Shown: one piece after another, positions 55,072 to 63,855 of the stretch
Position numbering within the stretch: the stretch's first letter is position 1
Layout of the letters: every line of letters begins with the position of its first letter
Source: Mucilaginibacter sp. KACC 22063
GTDB lineage: Bacteria; Bacteroidota; Bacteroidia; Sphingobacteriales; Sphingobacteriaceae
Direction of reading: 5' to 3'
NCBI RefSeq assembly: GCF_028736115.1
Contig: NZ_CP117877.1
Coordinates: 558,001-622,000, forward strand
DNA: 64,000 nt
Notes under the pieces: generated by a model
Seen by the model: only the letters and a program-made list of their open reading frames with translations
Told to the model about the DNA's origin: nothing
The model's database searches: none
Translations under genes and position numbers: made by a program

Positions 55072-55437
55072 ATGTTGTGGATTTTAGGTCCGCAGCTGAT
55101 TGGGTTAATTATGATTGCAATCGGCTGTGTTCAGAAAAAATTCCCTCCTAAAAGCATTAACAGCCTGTACGGATACCGTACGGCGCTTTCTATGCAAAAC
55201 CAGCAAAACTGGGACGAGGGTAACTTGTATAGCGCTAACTTACTTGTTAAAATAGGGCTTACAGCATTTATCACCGGGTTATTACTATCGGCAGGTTTAT
55301 ACATGACTGATATTGATGACCAGGCGCTTGGCATTATTCAAATGGTAACGGTATTGCTTTCGGCATTTACCATTCCATTTGTGGTGATCTACTTTACCGA
55401 GCGGCATTTAAAACACATTTTTATAAAAGCAGATTAA
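55072..55437 (+). CDS. SdpI-family membrane protein
   Basis: A 121-residue protein with three membrane helices and the SdpI family motif YGYRTALSMQNQQNWDEGN. SdpI proteins in Bacillus give immunity to a toxin and take part in signalling; members elsewhere have unknown roles. It starts two bases after csaA and ends two bases before tadA. Confidence 0.85.
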   Translation: MLWILGPQLIGLIMIAIGCVQKKFPPKSINSLYGYRTALSMQNQQNWDEGNLYSANLLVKIGLTAFITGLLLSAGLYMTDIDDQALGIIQMVTVLLSAFTIPFVVIYFTERHLKHIFIKAD

Positions 55438-55438
55438 T

Positions 55439-55918
55439 ATGCGGTATATCACCTTCGATGATGAGGCCACACTTTCGCCGGATGAGTTTTTTATGGATCA
55501 GGCGTTGTACGAAGCCAGGCAGGCTCTTGCCGAAGATGAGATACCTATTGGCGCTGTTGTGGTTTGCAAAGGCCAGATCATCGGGCGCGGGCATAACCTT
55601 ACAGAGCGGTTGAACGATGTATCTGCCCATGCCGAAATGCAGGCCTTAACCGCTGCTGCCAATTATATGGGCGGTAAATACCTGCCCGATTGTACCTTGT
55701 ATGTTACTATGGAACCCTGCGTTATGTGTGCAGGGGCGTCATACTGGTTTCAGATTGGAAAGATTGTATTTGGTGCTTATGATACCAAGCTTGGTTTCGG
55801 CAGGCTTAATCAGAAAATCACCCACCCTAAAACTATGGTAACCGGTGGCATACGTGAGAACGAATGTTCACAACTGGTTCGCGATTTTTTCAAAAATAAA
55901 CGCGCTAAAAAGCGTTGA
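55439..55918 (+). CDS. tadA: tRNA-adenosine deaminase (TadA-type)
   Basis: A 159-residue zinc deaminase that converts A34 to inosine in tRNA. The active site HAEMQAL holds the zinc His and catalytic Glu, and PCVMCAG supplies the two zinc cysteines. Length fits TadA; a nucleoside deaminase such as guanine deaminase is the alternative. Cotranscribed with the SdpI-like gene by spacing. Confidence 0.88.
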   Translation: MRYITFDDEATLSPDEFFMDQALYEARQALAEDEIPIGAVVVCKGQIIGRGHNLTERLNDVSAHAEMQALTAAANYMGGKYLPDCTLYVTMEPCVMCAGASYWFQIGKIVFGAYDTKLGFGRLNQKITHPKTMVTGGIRENECSQLVRDFFKNKRAKKR

Positions 55919-55984
55919 GCTCATATTAAATGTTACTGGTAATAAATATTGACATTAGCAGAACAAATATTTAATAGTGGGCTT

Positions 55985-55992
55985 TATATTTG
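55985..55992 (+). promoter_or_regulatory. -7 promoter box TATATTTG for superoxide dismutase
   Basis: Exact TAnnTTTG, 32 bases before the ATG at 56025. Confidence 0.55.
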
Positions 55993-56024
55993 TAATACAT
56001 TCTTTAACCTTAAAATAAAGTATT

Positions 56025-56636
56025 ATGGCATTCGAATTACCGGCGCTACCATACGCAACAGACGCTTTGGAACCACACATTGATAAAATGACTATGGAGA
56101 TTCACCATGGTAAACATCATCAGGCTTATGTTACTAACCTTAACAAAGCTTTAGAGGGCAAGCCAGAGGCGAACAGCAGCATCGAAGAAATCGTAAAAAA
56201 TATTTCAAAATTTCCTGCCGCTGTACGTAATAACGGTGGTGGCCACTATAACCACACTTTATTCTGGACTTTATTATCACCAAACGGTGGTGGTGAGCCT
56301 ACAGGCGAATTAGCGCAAGCAATTAACAGTACTTTCGGTTCATTTGCTGATTTCAAAACTAAAGTGAATGAAGCTGGTGCTACCCGTTTTGGTTCTGGCT
56401 GGGCTTGGTTAATTGTTACTCCTGAGAAAAAATTAGCGGTTACTTCTACTCCAAATCAGGATAGCCCTTTAATGGATATCGCTGAAGTAAAAGGTACACC
56501 AATCTTCGGTATCGACGTTTGGGAGCACGCTTATTATTTAAAATATCAGAACCGCCGTCCGGATTATCTGGCTGCGATCTGGAATGTGATCAACTGGAAT
56601 CACGTTGCCGAATTATACAAAAAGGCAATCGCGTAA
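56025..56636 (+). CDS. Superoxide dismutase (Fe/Mn family)
   Basis: A 203-residue enzyme converting superoxide to peroxide and oxygen. Metal ligands are H27 ([11 protein letters not shown]), the His in HYNHTLFW, and the Asp and His in DVWEHAYY. The GGHYNHTLF and NGGGEPTG segments are Mn-like, but metal use in Bacteroidota is often flexible. Codon use is strongly biased toward frequent codons, as for abundant proteins. A terminator follows. Confidence 0.95.
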   Translation: MAFELPALPYATDALEPHIDKMTMEIHHGKHHQAYVTNLNKALEGKPEANSSIEEIVKNISKFPAAVRNNGGGHYNHTLFWTLLSPNGGGEPTGELAQAINSTFGSFADFKTKVNEAGATRFGSGWAWLIVTPEKKLAVTSTPNQDSPLMDIAEVKGTPIFGIDVWEHAYYLKYQNRRPDYLAAIWNVINWNHVAELYKKAIA

Positions 56637-56640
56637 CTAA

Positions 56641-56660
56641 ATCCTCCCCTTTAGGGAAGG
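56641..56660 (+). repeat. Short CCTCCCC-type repeat remnant
   Basis: ATCCTCCCCTTTAGGGAAGG: a small hairpin of the same TCCTCCCC/GGGGAGGA type as the second hairpin of the miaB element, between the sod stop and terminator. Confidence 0.4.
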
Positions 56661-56673
56661 CGTAGAATATTTT

Positions 56674-56706
56674 AAAAGGCCGCTGCACTTGTAGTGGCCT
56701 TTTTTT
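56674..56706 (+). terminator. Terminator after superoxide dismutase
   Basis: Stem AAAAGGCCGCT / AGTGGCCTTTT with one G-U pair, 8-base loop and a run of seven T residues. Confidence 0.9.
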
Positions 56707-56799
56707 ATTGCCAAGTTTTTCAGACTTTGCTGCCAATATTTACTTTACTTGCTAAACAATTGTGTGGTTTTACTTTTTATACTGATAAAAAAACAGATC

Positions 56800-56964
56800 A
56801 TGAAAAAGCTATTTCTTCCATCCTTATTACTTTTATTAACCACATTAGAGAGCTGCCGTGTTATAGGTGATATTTTTAAGGCAGGTGTATATGTAGGCGT
56901 TATTGTAGTGCTTGTTGTCGTATTCCTGATCTTTTGGCTGATATCAAAGTTCAGGGGTAATTAG
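56800..56964 (+). CDS. Small membrane lipoprotein of unknown function
   Basis: A 54-residue protein: MKKLFLPSLLLLLTTLESC signal and lipobox, then RVIGDIFKAGVYVG and a second hydrophobic stretch (VIVVLVVVFLIFWLISKF). The upstream in-frame ATG at 56749 would give a less plausible signal. I remember small proteins of this kind in Bacteroidota, all of unknown function. Confidence 0.7.
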   Translation: MKKLFLPSLLLLLTTLESCRVIGDIFKAGVYVGVIVVLVVVFLIFWLISKFRGN

Positions 56965-56976
56965 TTTGTTTATTTT

Positions 56977-57972
56977 ATGAAAGCAGTTGTTTTGGAAAGC
57001 GCCGAAAGGCCTGTTGTATATAAAGAGATTGATAAGCCTGTATTAGAGGCTGGTGAGGTGTTGGTGCAGGTAAAGGCTGCAGCATTAAATCGTCGCGATT
57101 ACTGGATCACTATAGGGCAGTACGCGGGGATCAGGTATCCTTCGGTATTAGGGTCTGATGGTGCAGGTATTGTAGTTGACGTTGCCGATGAAACCGATAA
57201 ACACTGGCTTAATCAGGAGGTGATAATTAATCCAAGCAACAATTGGGGCGAAAGCAATGAGGTAAAGTCTGAGGACTTTAAAATATTAGGCTTGCCTGAT
57301 TATGGCACCCTTGCCGAATACGTAAAGGTAAAAGCAGAGTATTTGCATCACAAACCGGCACATTTAAATTGGGAACAGGCAGCTGCTATTCCTTTGGCGG
57401 GTTTAACAGCCTATCGTGCCTTATTTACCAAAGGCCGGGCAAAGGCGGGTGATAAAGTGCTAATTGTTGGTGTAGGATCGGGCACAGGCACTTTTGCCTT
57501 GCAATGGGCGGTTTCTGCAGGGTGCAAAGTTTTTGTAACATCAGGTAGTGGTGATAAAATTGACCGTGCCCGCCACTTAGGTGCGGCAGCAGGTGTAAAT
57601 TATAAAGCGCAGGACTGGGCAGAGGAGTTAAAGCACCTTGCAGTCGGGTTTGATGTAGTAATTGATAGTGCTTTGGGTAATGAGTTTACAAAAATCATTG
57701 ATCTGTGTAATCCAGGTGCCCGTATTGTAACCTTTGGCGGAACAGCAGGCAATATTCCGGCATTTAATGCCCGTCCGCTATTTTGGAAACAGCTGGAGCT
57801 TTTGGGTACCACAATGGGAACTCCGCAGGAGTTTGAAGCCATGCTTAAGTTGATTAGCGACAAGCAGATCGTACCCGTTGTTGATGAGGTATTTGCCATG
57901 GCAGATGCGCAAAAAGCTTTTGATAAGATGAAAGATTCGTCGCAGTTTGGCAAGCTGGTGTTAACCAACTGA
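56977..57972 (+). CDS. Zinc-binding alcohol dehydrogenase / quinone oxidoreductase family
   Basis: A 331-residue medium-chain reductase with GroES-like N-domain and a Rossmann domain with VLIVGVGSGTGTFALQWAV. Zinc Cys/His residues are not obvious, so it is closer to the NADPH:quinone reductase group. Its stop codon overlaps the ATG of the next gene (TGATG), so it is coupled to the PaaE-like reductase. Confidence 0.88.
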   Translation: MKAVVLESAERPVVYKEIDKPVLEAGEVLVQVKAAALNRRDYWITIGQYAGIRYPSVLGSDGAGIVVDVADETDKHWLNQEVIINPSNNWGESNEVKSEDFKILGLPDYGTLAEYVKVKAEYLHHKPAHLNWEQAAAIPLAGLTAYRALFTKGRAKAGDKVLIVGVGSGTGTFALQWAVSAGCKVFVTSGSGDKIDRARHLGAAAGVNYKAQDWAEELKHLAVGFDVVIDSALGNEFTKIIDLCNPGARIVTFGGTAGNIPAFNARPLFWKQLELLGTTMGTPQEFEAMLKLISDKQIVPVVDEVFAMADAQKAFDKMKDSSQFGKLVLTN

Positions 57973-58988
57973 TGGATACCTTAAAGCTTATTGTTGAAGA
58001 TATAAAGAAAGAGACTGCTGACACGTCTACATTCTTTCTGCGCGAAGCTTCGGGTGATAAAATCAGTTACGAGGCCGGGCAATTTTTAACACTGGTGTTT
58101 AGCCATCATAACGAGGAAATAACCCGTTCTTACTCGCTGAGTTCTTCACCTGATGATGACTTACTGAGCATTACAGTGAAGCGGATACCAAATGGCGAAA
58201 TTTCCAGATTCCTGCTCACTCATGTAAAAGTCGGAGATACGCTTAACGCTATTCCACCTGCCGGGCGCTTTGTATTGCCAGCAGACTTGAAACAAAAACA
58301 GCTGATTTTCTTTGCTGCGGGTAGTGGCATTGTGCCTGTTTATGCGCAAATTAAGTATGCCTTGAACAGGTATCCTGATAAGCAATTCTTTTTAGTTTAT
58401 AGTAACCAATCGGCTGATGGTGTGATCTTTAAAACAGAACTAGATAATCTATCTGCTACAAATAAAAATTTGGCAGTACATTGTCTTATCAGTGATGAAG
58501 GTAGGCGCCTTAACAATGCAGTTGTAGAAAAACTGATCAATCAATTTAGCGTAGATTCAAACGATTCACTCTTTTACATCTGCGGGCCGTTTGCGTACAT
58601 GCGTATGGTAAGGATGAGTTTACATTACCTTGGTGTGCATGACGACCGCATAAAGCGCGAAAACTTTGTGCTGGAAACGGTGCCGGTTACCAGTCCGGTC
58701 ACAAATTTTCCACCGAGGGAAATCCGAATTAAATACAAGGGAGATTGGCATGATATCATCGTTGGCGAAAACCAATCGATATTGCAAGCTGCACTGCAAA
58801 ACAAGATATCACTGCCTTATAGCTGCCGTAGTGGGATGTGTTCAGCATGTTTTACCAAATGCACAAGCGGTAAAGTTGAAATCATTAAAAACGAAGTGCT
58901 GACACCGGATGACATCAGCAACGGTTATATCCTTACCTGTACCGGTCACCCGGTTACTGATGATGTGGTAATTGAATATAAGGATTGA
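57972..58988 (+). CDS. PaaE/ferredoxin-NADP-reductase-like flavoprotein with 2Fe-2S domain
   Basis: A 338-residue electron-transfer protein: N-terminal FAD domain (TRSYSLSSS), NAD(P)H domain (FFAAGSGIVPVYAQIK), and C-terminal plant-type ferredoxin with CRSGMCSACFTKC and LTCTGHP supplying four Cys. Resembles phenylacetyl-CoA oxygenase reductase PaaE, but no paa genes are nearby, so the partner is unknown. Overlaps the upstream gene by one base. Confidence 0.9.
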   Translation: MDTLKLIVEDIKKETADTSTFFLREASGDKISYEAGQFLTLVFSHHNEEITRSYSLSSSPDDDLLSITVKRIPNGEISRFLLTHVKVGDTLNAIPPAGRFVLPADLKQKQLIFFAAGSGIVPVYAQIKYALNRYPDKQFFLVYSNQSADGVIFKTELDNLSATNKNLAVHCLISDEGRRLNNAVVEKLINQFSVDSNDSLFYICGPFAYMRMVRMSLHYLGVHDDRIKRENFVLETVPVTSPVTNFPPREIRIKYKGDWHDIIVGENQSILQAALQNKISLPYSCRSGMCSACFTKCTSGKVEIIKNEVLTPDDISNGYILTCTGHPVTDDVVIEYKD

Positions 58989-59049
58989 TAAAAGGTGCCC
59001 TGATCGGTTGATTAGCAATTATCGCTAATAAGTTCGTTTGGTAAAGATA

Positions 59050-59107
59050 GGGATTGCTTCGTCGTGCCTCCTCGCAAAGACAATAGTTTTATAGTACGTC
59101 ATTGTGA
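59050..59107 (+). repeat. Dispersed REP-like repeat, decayed copy
   Basis: GGATTGCTTCGTCGTGCC then TCCTCGCAAAGACA (59051-59082) is a sequence I recognise as a dispersed palindromic repeat of Bacteroidota genomes; its second arm is truncated to GTCATTGTGA (59098-59107), which pairs with TCGCAAAGAC in 8 of 10 bases. It lies in the 153-base gap between the reductase and the PepSY gene. Confidence 0.5.
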
Positions 59108-59141
59108 TCAGCTTTATTAATCAGCAACAGAAACCCTTGCT

Positions 59142-60278
59142 TTACGCGTTGTTACGTGCTTTACTTTTTTGCGTTTTAGGCTTTTTGCGTTTGCCTAACC
59201 AAATGATAAAACCTGTCACCGGCAAACTGGCGCAGATTAGGCTGGCCATAAAAGCAATGATCTTTCCGGTAAGTCCCAATGCCTGCCCAACGTGGATATC
59301 GTAGTTGAGGTCATTAAGTTTTAAACCTAGGCTTTTCTTCGTATTAGGCAGAGATCTTAGCAGCTTGCCTGTATAACGGTCAAATTCATAACTATCCGAA
59401 TTGCCGTAGCGCATAGACTTTTTGTAAGCCGTTACGCCAATTGCTCCGGCTGCTGATTCATCGTCGCTGATCAGATACATTTCGGCATTAGGCGATTGCT
59501 GCTGAGCATAAAGCAATGCTTTGTCAATTACCGGGAAGTTTACGGCGTGTGCTTTTTGCAACGAGTCTGATTTTGGATAATTGGTTTCATTAGCATAGGT
59601 CTTGCCTAAATTTCCGGCCGAATAGATGCCCTTCCTAACCCATTCAAAAGAAATGGATAAACCTGTTACAGCCAGTACAATGGCAATGGCAGTGGCATAA
59701 AAACCAAGCACATTGTGCAGGTCATAATTAACACGGCGCCAGCGGCCGTTCCATTTAATATTAAAGCTGCGTTTACGGTCTGACTTCCGTTTAGGCCACC
59801 ATAGAATGATACCAGTAATCATCAGTACCACGAATATAATCACAGAAACGCCAACAATCATTCCGCCGATTTTAGGCGGCAATAGCAGGTATAAGTGAAT
59901 GTATTCTACTACTACAAAAAAGTTGCTTTGCATTAATTCTGTATGCAAAACCTTACCATTATAAGGATCTATAAAAACAGAATAGTAGCCTTTTTTAGGG
60001 ACATTAGCTAACGCACCGGCAGGGCGATCTTTACCGTAATAATAAACATAGTTTACTGCCGCACCCGGAAAAGCTTTTTTTGCGGTTTCTTTTAAAACCG
60101 ACGGATTTACATACGCTTTATTTTGCACCTCAACGTGGCGGTAGCTATGCAAAGCATCCTGTATCTCATCCTGAAAGCAGAATATACAACCAGTAATACT
60201 TACAATAAACACCACCAGCCCGGAAATAAATCCGAGCCAGCGATGTATAAATAATATGGTCTTTTTAAACTTCGTCAT
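59142..60278 (-). CDS. PepSY-domain membrane protein (PiuB-like, iron-uptake associated)
   Basis: A 378-residue protein with four membrane helices (an N-terminal IHRWLGFISGLVVFIVSITG, two in the middle, one near the end) and a large extracytoplasmic part, the layout of PepSY-TM/PiuB proteins. Relatives act with siderophore receptors, probably reducing ferric iron. It begins 8 bases after the TonB receptor stop on the same strand. Confidence 0.9.
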   Translation of the reverse strand: MTKFKKTILFIHRWLGFISGLVVFIVSITGCIFCFQDEIQDALHSYRHVEVQNKAYVNPSVLKETAKKAFPGAAVNYVYYYGKDRPAGALANVPKKGYYSVFIDPYNGKVLHTELMQSNFFVVVEYIHLYLLLPPKIGGMIVGVSVIIFVVLMITGIILWWPKRKSDRKRSFNIKWNGRWRRVNYDLHNVLGFYATAIAIVLAVTGLSISFEWVRKGIYSAGNLGKTYANETNYPKSDSLQKAHAVNFPVIDKALLYAQQQSPNAEMYLISDDESAAGAIGVTAYKKSMRYGNSDSYEFDRYTGKLLRSLPNTKKSLGLKLNDLNYDIHVGQALGLTGKIIAFMASLICASLPVTGFIIWLGKRKKPKTQKSKARNNA

Positions 60279-60286
60279 GCCAAGTA

Positions 60287-62665
60287 TTAAAACCTGTAGC
60301 CAATGCTTGCACGTATGTTACGCGGCGCTTCTGCCTGCCAGGTATAAACAGTTTTGCCTTCAGGGTTTAAGTAATCTTCGTGGCCGCCAGAGTACAGGTA
60401 TTTATTAAATACGTTATTCACTACAACCGAAAGATTAAATTTCTTCCATTGGTATGATGCACCGGCATCTGTACGGAAGTAGTTTGGCAGATCAGCAGTA
60501 CCAGAACCTAAGCTCCACGGTAAGCGGTGTAGTTGCCACTGATAACCTGCTGAAAAACCAAGCCCTTTGAGCTCTCCGTGTTGTATACGATACGTTAACC
60601 ATGTATTGGTTACATGCTTAGCAAAGCCAGGTACAGGGTTACCAACATTATTTGGATCTGTATCTTTTGAAATCTCTGAATTGGTATATGCGTAGTTAGC
60701 CATTAAACTTAACCCATTAACAATCTCACCACGTGCATCAAATTCAACACCGTGAGTTTTAGTTTGGCCTAATTGCACTACGTATGGTGTGTTAGGCCTG
60801 TCTGGGTCGGCAACCAACTGGTTGTTTTTAAGAATGCGATACACAGAAACGGAAGTGCTCCATTTTCCATCGAACCAATCGCGTTTAATACCACCTTCAA
60901 GGTTATTGCCGGTGATAGGTTTTACAGAGCCACCACCAAAAATATTACCTGTTTGTGGGATAAATGCCTGATCAAACACACCGTAAAGTGAAGTATTAGG
61001 ATCAATTGAATAACTAACACCAATACGTGGCGTTACTTTTCTGCTTGCGCTCGTTCCAGCATAAGGATCAACTACCGTGGCATGGGTAAACCTGCCTGCT
61101 AATGTTAAGCGAAGCTTTTGATCAAAAAAGCCTAATTCGTCCTGCACATAAACCGATTGATATTTTTGCGAAGTTGCAGTACCAATGCCACGTTGGCTAA
61201 GTGGCTGGCTGCGGTCAAATGCAGGCCAGTTTACAGCACTATTATCCGGGTTGAAAATATTGAAGGGAGTTGTAGGGTCAAGTGATACTGAACGGCTGTA
61301 ATCTGCAATGTAATATTTATCACCGAGGTCAACACCACCTAAAATGCGGTGCTTTAACCAGCCGGTTTGTACTTCGCCGTTAAAAAATGCCTGCAGGTTT
61401 TTAATGCGGTTGCTGGCGTCCCATAATCCAAGACTGCGGTTTACATCTCCATTGTCAAGTATGCTATTGATCCAATAGCTGTAGCCAACTTGTTTATAGT
61501 TAAAGTAAGAACCTTGCGCGGTAAATTTCCATTTGTCGCTAAACTTATGTTCGTAAGTTAAAAAGGCACTTTGGTCGTAAATGTTAGTTGCAGGGCTGTT
61601 TGCCGGCGCATTGGTAAAGTCACGTGGTAATGATGCATAGCCTTTTGTAGAGAACAGGTATGCAGTACCAAAAGCGTTCATCCGCTGAAACTGGTAAGTA
61701 TACTCAGCAGTCAGGGTGTTTTTGTTGTCAAATTTATAACGCAAAACCGGGGCAACACCAAAGTGATTTGTAAAATCATACGGCCTGTATGACTCTGCAA
61801 GCTGACCCATTAAATTTAAGCGGTATTGTAATTTGCCATCTTTAGTTAACAAACCATCCAGGTCTGCGGTTGCACGGTAGTTGTTAAAACTACCTGCGCT
61901 AAAGTCAAAAGATTGGCGGTTTACGCCTGTGGGCTTTTTAGTCACCACATTATAAAAACCCGATGGATTGCCGTTAGCTAACATAAAACCTGCCGGGCCT
62001 TTTACGTATTCTATACGATCAACAAAAGCCATATCTTCATTGAGCGGCCCCCAGCTTGCTTCCAGGTTTACGCCGTTTCTGAAAGGTGCAAGCCTGTCGC
62101 CTCGTGCATTAACACGTGCATAGTTCCCCCAATGCTCCTGCATGGTTAAACCGCTTACGTTACGCGAAGCACCTTCCAGCATGTTGTAGATCTGCTGATC
62201 TTTAATCTGATCTGCAGTTACTACCTGGATATTCTGAGGGATTTGTACTAACGGCTCATTAAGGCGCAAGGTTGGCGACGGTTCGTCAACTTTGTATTTG
62301 CGTTTTCTGTCAGAGATGGAAACTTCTTTTAAAGCGTTGGCGCTCTCTTTAAGCATAAAGTTGATGGTAACAATGCCTTTAGTTACCGTTACGGATTGTT
62401 CTTCTGTTTGTAAGCCTACGGCTGAAACACGCAAAGTATAAGTACCGGATTTTACCTTATTTAACTGATAGCGGCCTGCTTCGTTGGTAATAGTACCAAT
62501 AGAAGAGTTCATGATACCTACGGTTACTGCTTCGGCTGGCTGGCCATCTGCGGTAGTTACCGTACCTCTGATAGTACCTGTTTGCGCATAGGCTGTATGA
62601 AAGCTAAATCCCAAAAGGATTATTGATAAAAAGATGTAAAGTGGTTGGAGTCGTTGTGTTGTCAT
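60287..62665 (-). CDS. TonB-dependent siderophore receptor
   Basis: A 792-residue outer-membrane receptor. Signal peptide, N-terminal carboxypeptidase-regulatory-like domain (GTIRGTVTTADGQPAEAVTVG), plug with LVQIPQNIQVVTADQIKDQQ and the R-G-D-R stretch NARGDRLAPF, then a 22-strand barrel ending IRASIGYRF with the typical terminal Phe. Sequence in the plug (RIEYVKGPAGFML, GGGSV) fits siderophore type. The ligand is unknown. Confidence 0.93.
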   Translation of the reverse strand: MTTQRLQPLYIFLSIILLGFSFHTAYAQTGTIRGTVTTADGQPAEAVTVGIMNSSIGTITNEAGRYQLNKVKSGTYTLRVSAVGLQTEEQSVTVTKGIVTINFMLKESANALKEVSISDRKRKYKVDEPSPTLRLNEPLVQIPQNIQVVTADQIKDQQIYNMLEGASRNVSGLTMQEHWGNYARVNARGDRLAPFRNGVNLEASWGPLNEDMAFVDRIEYVKGPAGFMLANGNPSGFYNVVTKKPTGVNRQSFDFSAGSFNNYRATADLDGLLTKDGKLQYRLNLMGQLAESYRPYDFTNHFGVAPVLRYKFDNKNTLTAEYTYQFQRMNAFGTAYLFSTKGYASLPRDFTNAPANSPATNIYDQSAFLTYEHKFSDKWKFTAQGSYFNYKQVGYSYWINSILDNGDVNRSLGLWDASNRIKNLQAFFNGEVQTGWLKHRILGGVDLGDKYYIADYSRSVSLDPTTPFNIFNPDNSAVNWPAFDRSQPLSQRGIGTATSQKYQSVYVQDELGFFDQKLRLTLAGRFTHATVVDPYAGTSASRKVTPRIGVSYSIDPNTSLYGVFDQAFIPQTGNIFGGGSVKPITGNNLEGGIKRDWFDGKWSTSVSVYRILKNNQLVADPDRPNTPYVVQLGQTKTHGVEFDARGEIVNGLSLMANYAYTNSEISKDTDPNNVGNPVPGFAKHVTNTWLTYRIQHGELKGLGFSAGYQWQLHRLPWSLGSGTADLPNYFRTDAGASYQWKKFNLSVVVNNVFNKYLYSGGHEDYLNPEGKTVYTWQAEAPRNIRASIGYRF

Positions 62666-62666
62666 T

Positions 62667-62744
62667 ATTTAGACTAATTATAAACAATGCGACAAAAGTA
62701 ACCGCATTGTCATTACGATCCAAATAATTTAGACTAATTATAAA
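62667..62744. promoter_or_regulatory. Promoter and operators of the TonB receptor
   Basis: Minus-strand TTTG (62724-62721), 20-base spacer and TACTTTTG (62700-62693) form a good -33/-7 promoter. ATTTAGACTAATTATAAA occurs at 62667-62684 and again at 62727-62744, exactly 60 bp apart, on both sides. Closer in, ACAATGCG (62684-62691) and CGCATTGT (62703-62710) are perfect inverted arms around the -7 box. Both look like repressor sites, the outer pair perhaps for an iron regulator. Confidence 0.65.
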
Positions 62745-62751
62745 TAATTTG

Positions 62752-63687
62752 TTAAATCTCTATTACTTCCTTCTTTTTCTTGTTCTTTAAACGCTTGGGG
62801 ATAAAATCAAGGATCTCCGCTTTCAAAGCTTCGATCATACGGCGTTTCACAAAGTTCTTTTGAGTGACTATACTGATTTCCCGGGCGGGCTCAGGCGATT
62901 TAAAATAACGTACCTTATCCAGTTGTTTATCAGTGAGTTCAGTAATGGCGAGTTCGGGTAAAATAGTAGAGCCACTGTTTTGATCAACCATTCTTTTAAG
63001 AGTTTCTATACTACCTGTATTGTATTCAAAATGCTGGAAGCCTTTTGTGCTTTTACGGCGCTGGCAAATGTTAAGCACCTGGTCGCGCATACAATGTCCC
63101 TCATTCAATACCCATAATTCTTCTAAGTCTATGTCTTCTGATACTATGCTTTTCTTTTTAGAAAGCCTGCTGTTTTTAGATACATAAGCCACAAAGTTTT
63201 CATAAAACAAAGGCGTTTCAGTCAGCATGGGCTCATGCAAAGGGGTAGATAATATACCGCAATCTATCATTCCCAGTTTAAGTTGCTGAATGATCTGCGC
63301 TGTGGTCTGTTCCCACACAATCAGTTTCACCTGCGGATACTTTTCGATAAAGGTTGTAATGATACGGGGCAAGATATAAGGCGCTACGGTAGGTATAATA
63401 CCGATTTTCAGTTCACCGGATAATTCTTTTTGCCGGTCGGTAATGATCTCTTTAATTTTCTGATGCTCTGCTAAAAGCACCCGTGCCTGTGCAATAATAT
63501 CATTGCCTATTTCTGTAGGTATGACCGGTTGTTTGCTGCGGTCGAATATTTTAACACCAAGTGTATCTTCCAGCTTTTGTATCTGCATACTTAAGGTAGG
63601 CTGAGTAACAAAGCATTTTTCTGCTGCGGCTACAAAACTGCGGTAGGTATCAACGGCTACAATATATTCGAGTTGTACAATCGTCAT
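62752..63687 (-). CDS. oxyR: OxyR-type LysR regulator
   Basis: A 311-residue LysR-family activator of the peroxide response. N-terminal winged helix (LEYIVAVDTYRSFVAAAEKC, TQPTLSMQIQKLE); the effector domain holds GHCMRDQVLNIC with C199 and C208, exactly the spacing and numbering of the redox pair of E. coli OxyR. It is tail-to-head with the TonB operon on the same strand, with an oxidative-stress gene set (sod) 6 kb away. Confidence 0.92.
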   Translation of the reverse strand: MTIVQLEYIVAVDTYRSFVAAAEKCFVTQPTLSMQIQKLEDTLGVKIFDRSKQPVIPTEIGNDIIAQARVLLAEHQKIKEIITDRQKELSGELKIGIIPTVAPYILPRIITTFIEKYPQVKLIVWEQTTAQIIQQLKLGMIDCGILSTPLHEPMLTETPLFYENFVAYVSKNSRLSKKKSIVSEDIDLEELWVLNEGHCMRDQVLNICQRRKSTKGFQHFEYNTGSIETLKRMVDQNSGSTILPELAITELTDKQLDKVRYFKSPEPAREISIVTQKNFVKRRMIEALKAEILDFIPKRLKNKKKKEVIEI

Positions 63688-63703
63688 GAACTAAAATTTG
63701 ATG

Positions 63704-63711
63704 CAAAAATA
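63704..63711 (-). promoter_or_regulatory. -7 promoter box TATTTTTG for oxyR
   Basis: Exact TAnnTTTG on the minus strand, 16 bases before the ATG at 63687. Confidence 0.5.
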
Positions 63712-63763
63712 CGACTATAAAATTTATCTATACATTAAGAAATAATTATAGATACTCGGTTTG

Positions 63764-63798
63764 AAATAAAAAAGTCCTGCCGGGTCAATGGCAGGACT
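63764..63798 (-). terminator. Terminator of the ribonucleotide reductase gene
   Basis: Stem AGTCCTGCC / GGCAGGACT (9 bp) with an 8-base loop, running into TTTTTTATTTC on the minus strand. Confidence 0.85.
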
Positions 63799-63820
63799 CA
63801 CATCAAATTAACTATATTAT

Positions 63821-63838
63821 GCAAAGCTGCAGCTTTGC
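63821..63838. repeat. Perfect 18-bp palindrome
   Basis: GCAAAGCTGCAGCTTTGC, between the reductase stop codon and its terminator. Confidence 0.6.
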
Positions 63839-63855
63839 TTGCAGGGGCTAATTGA

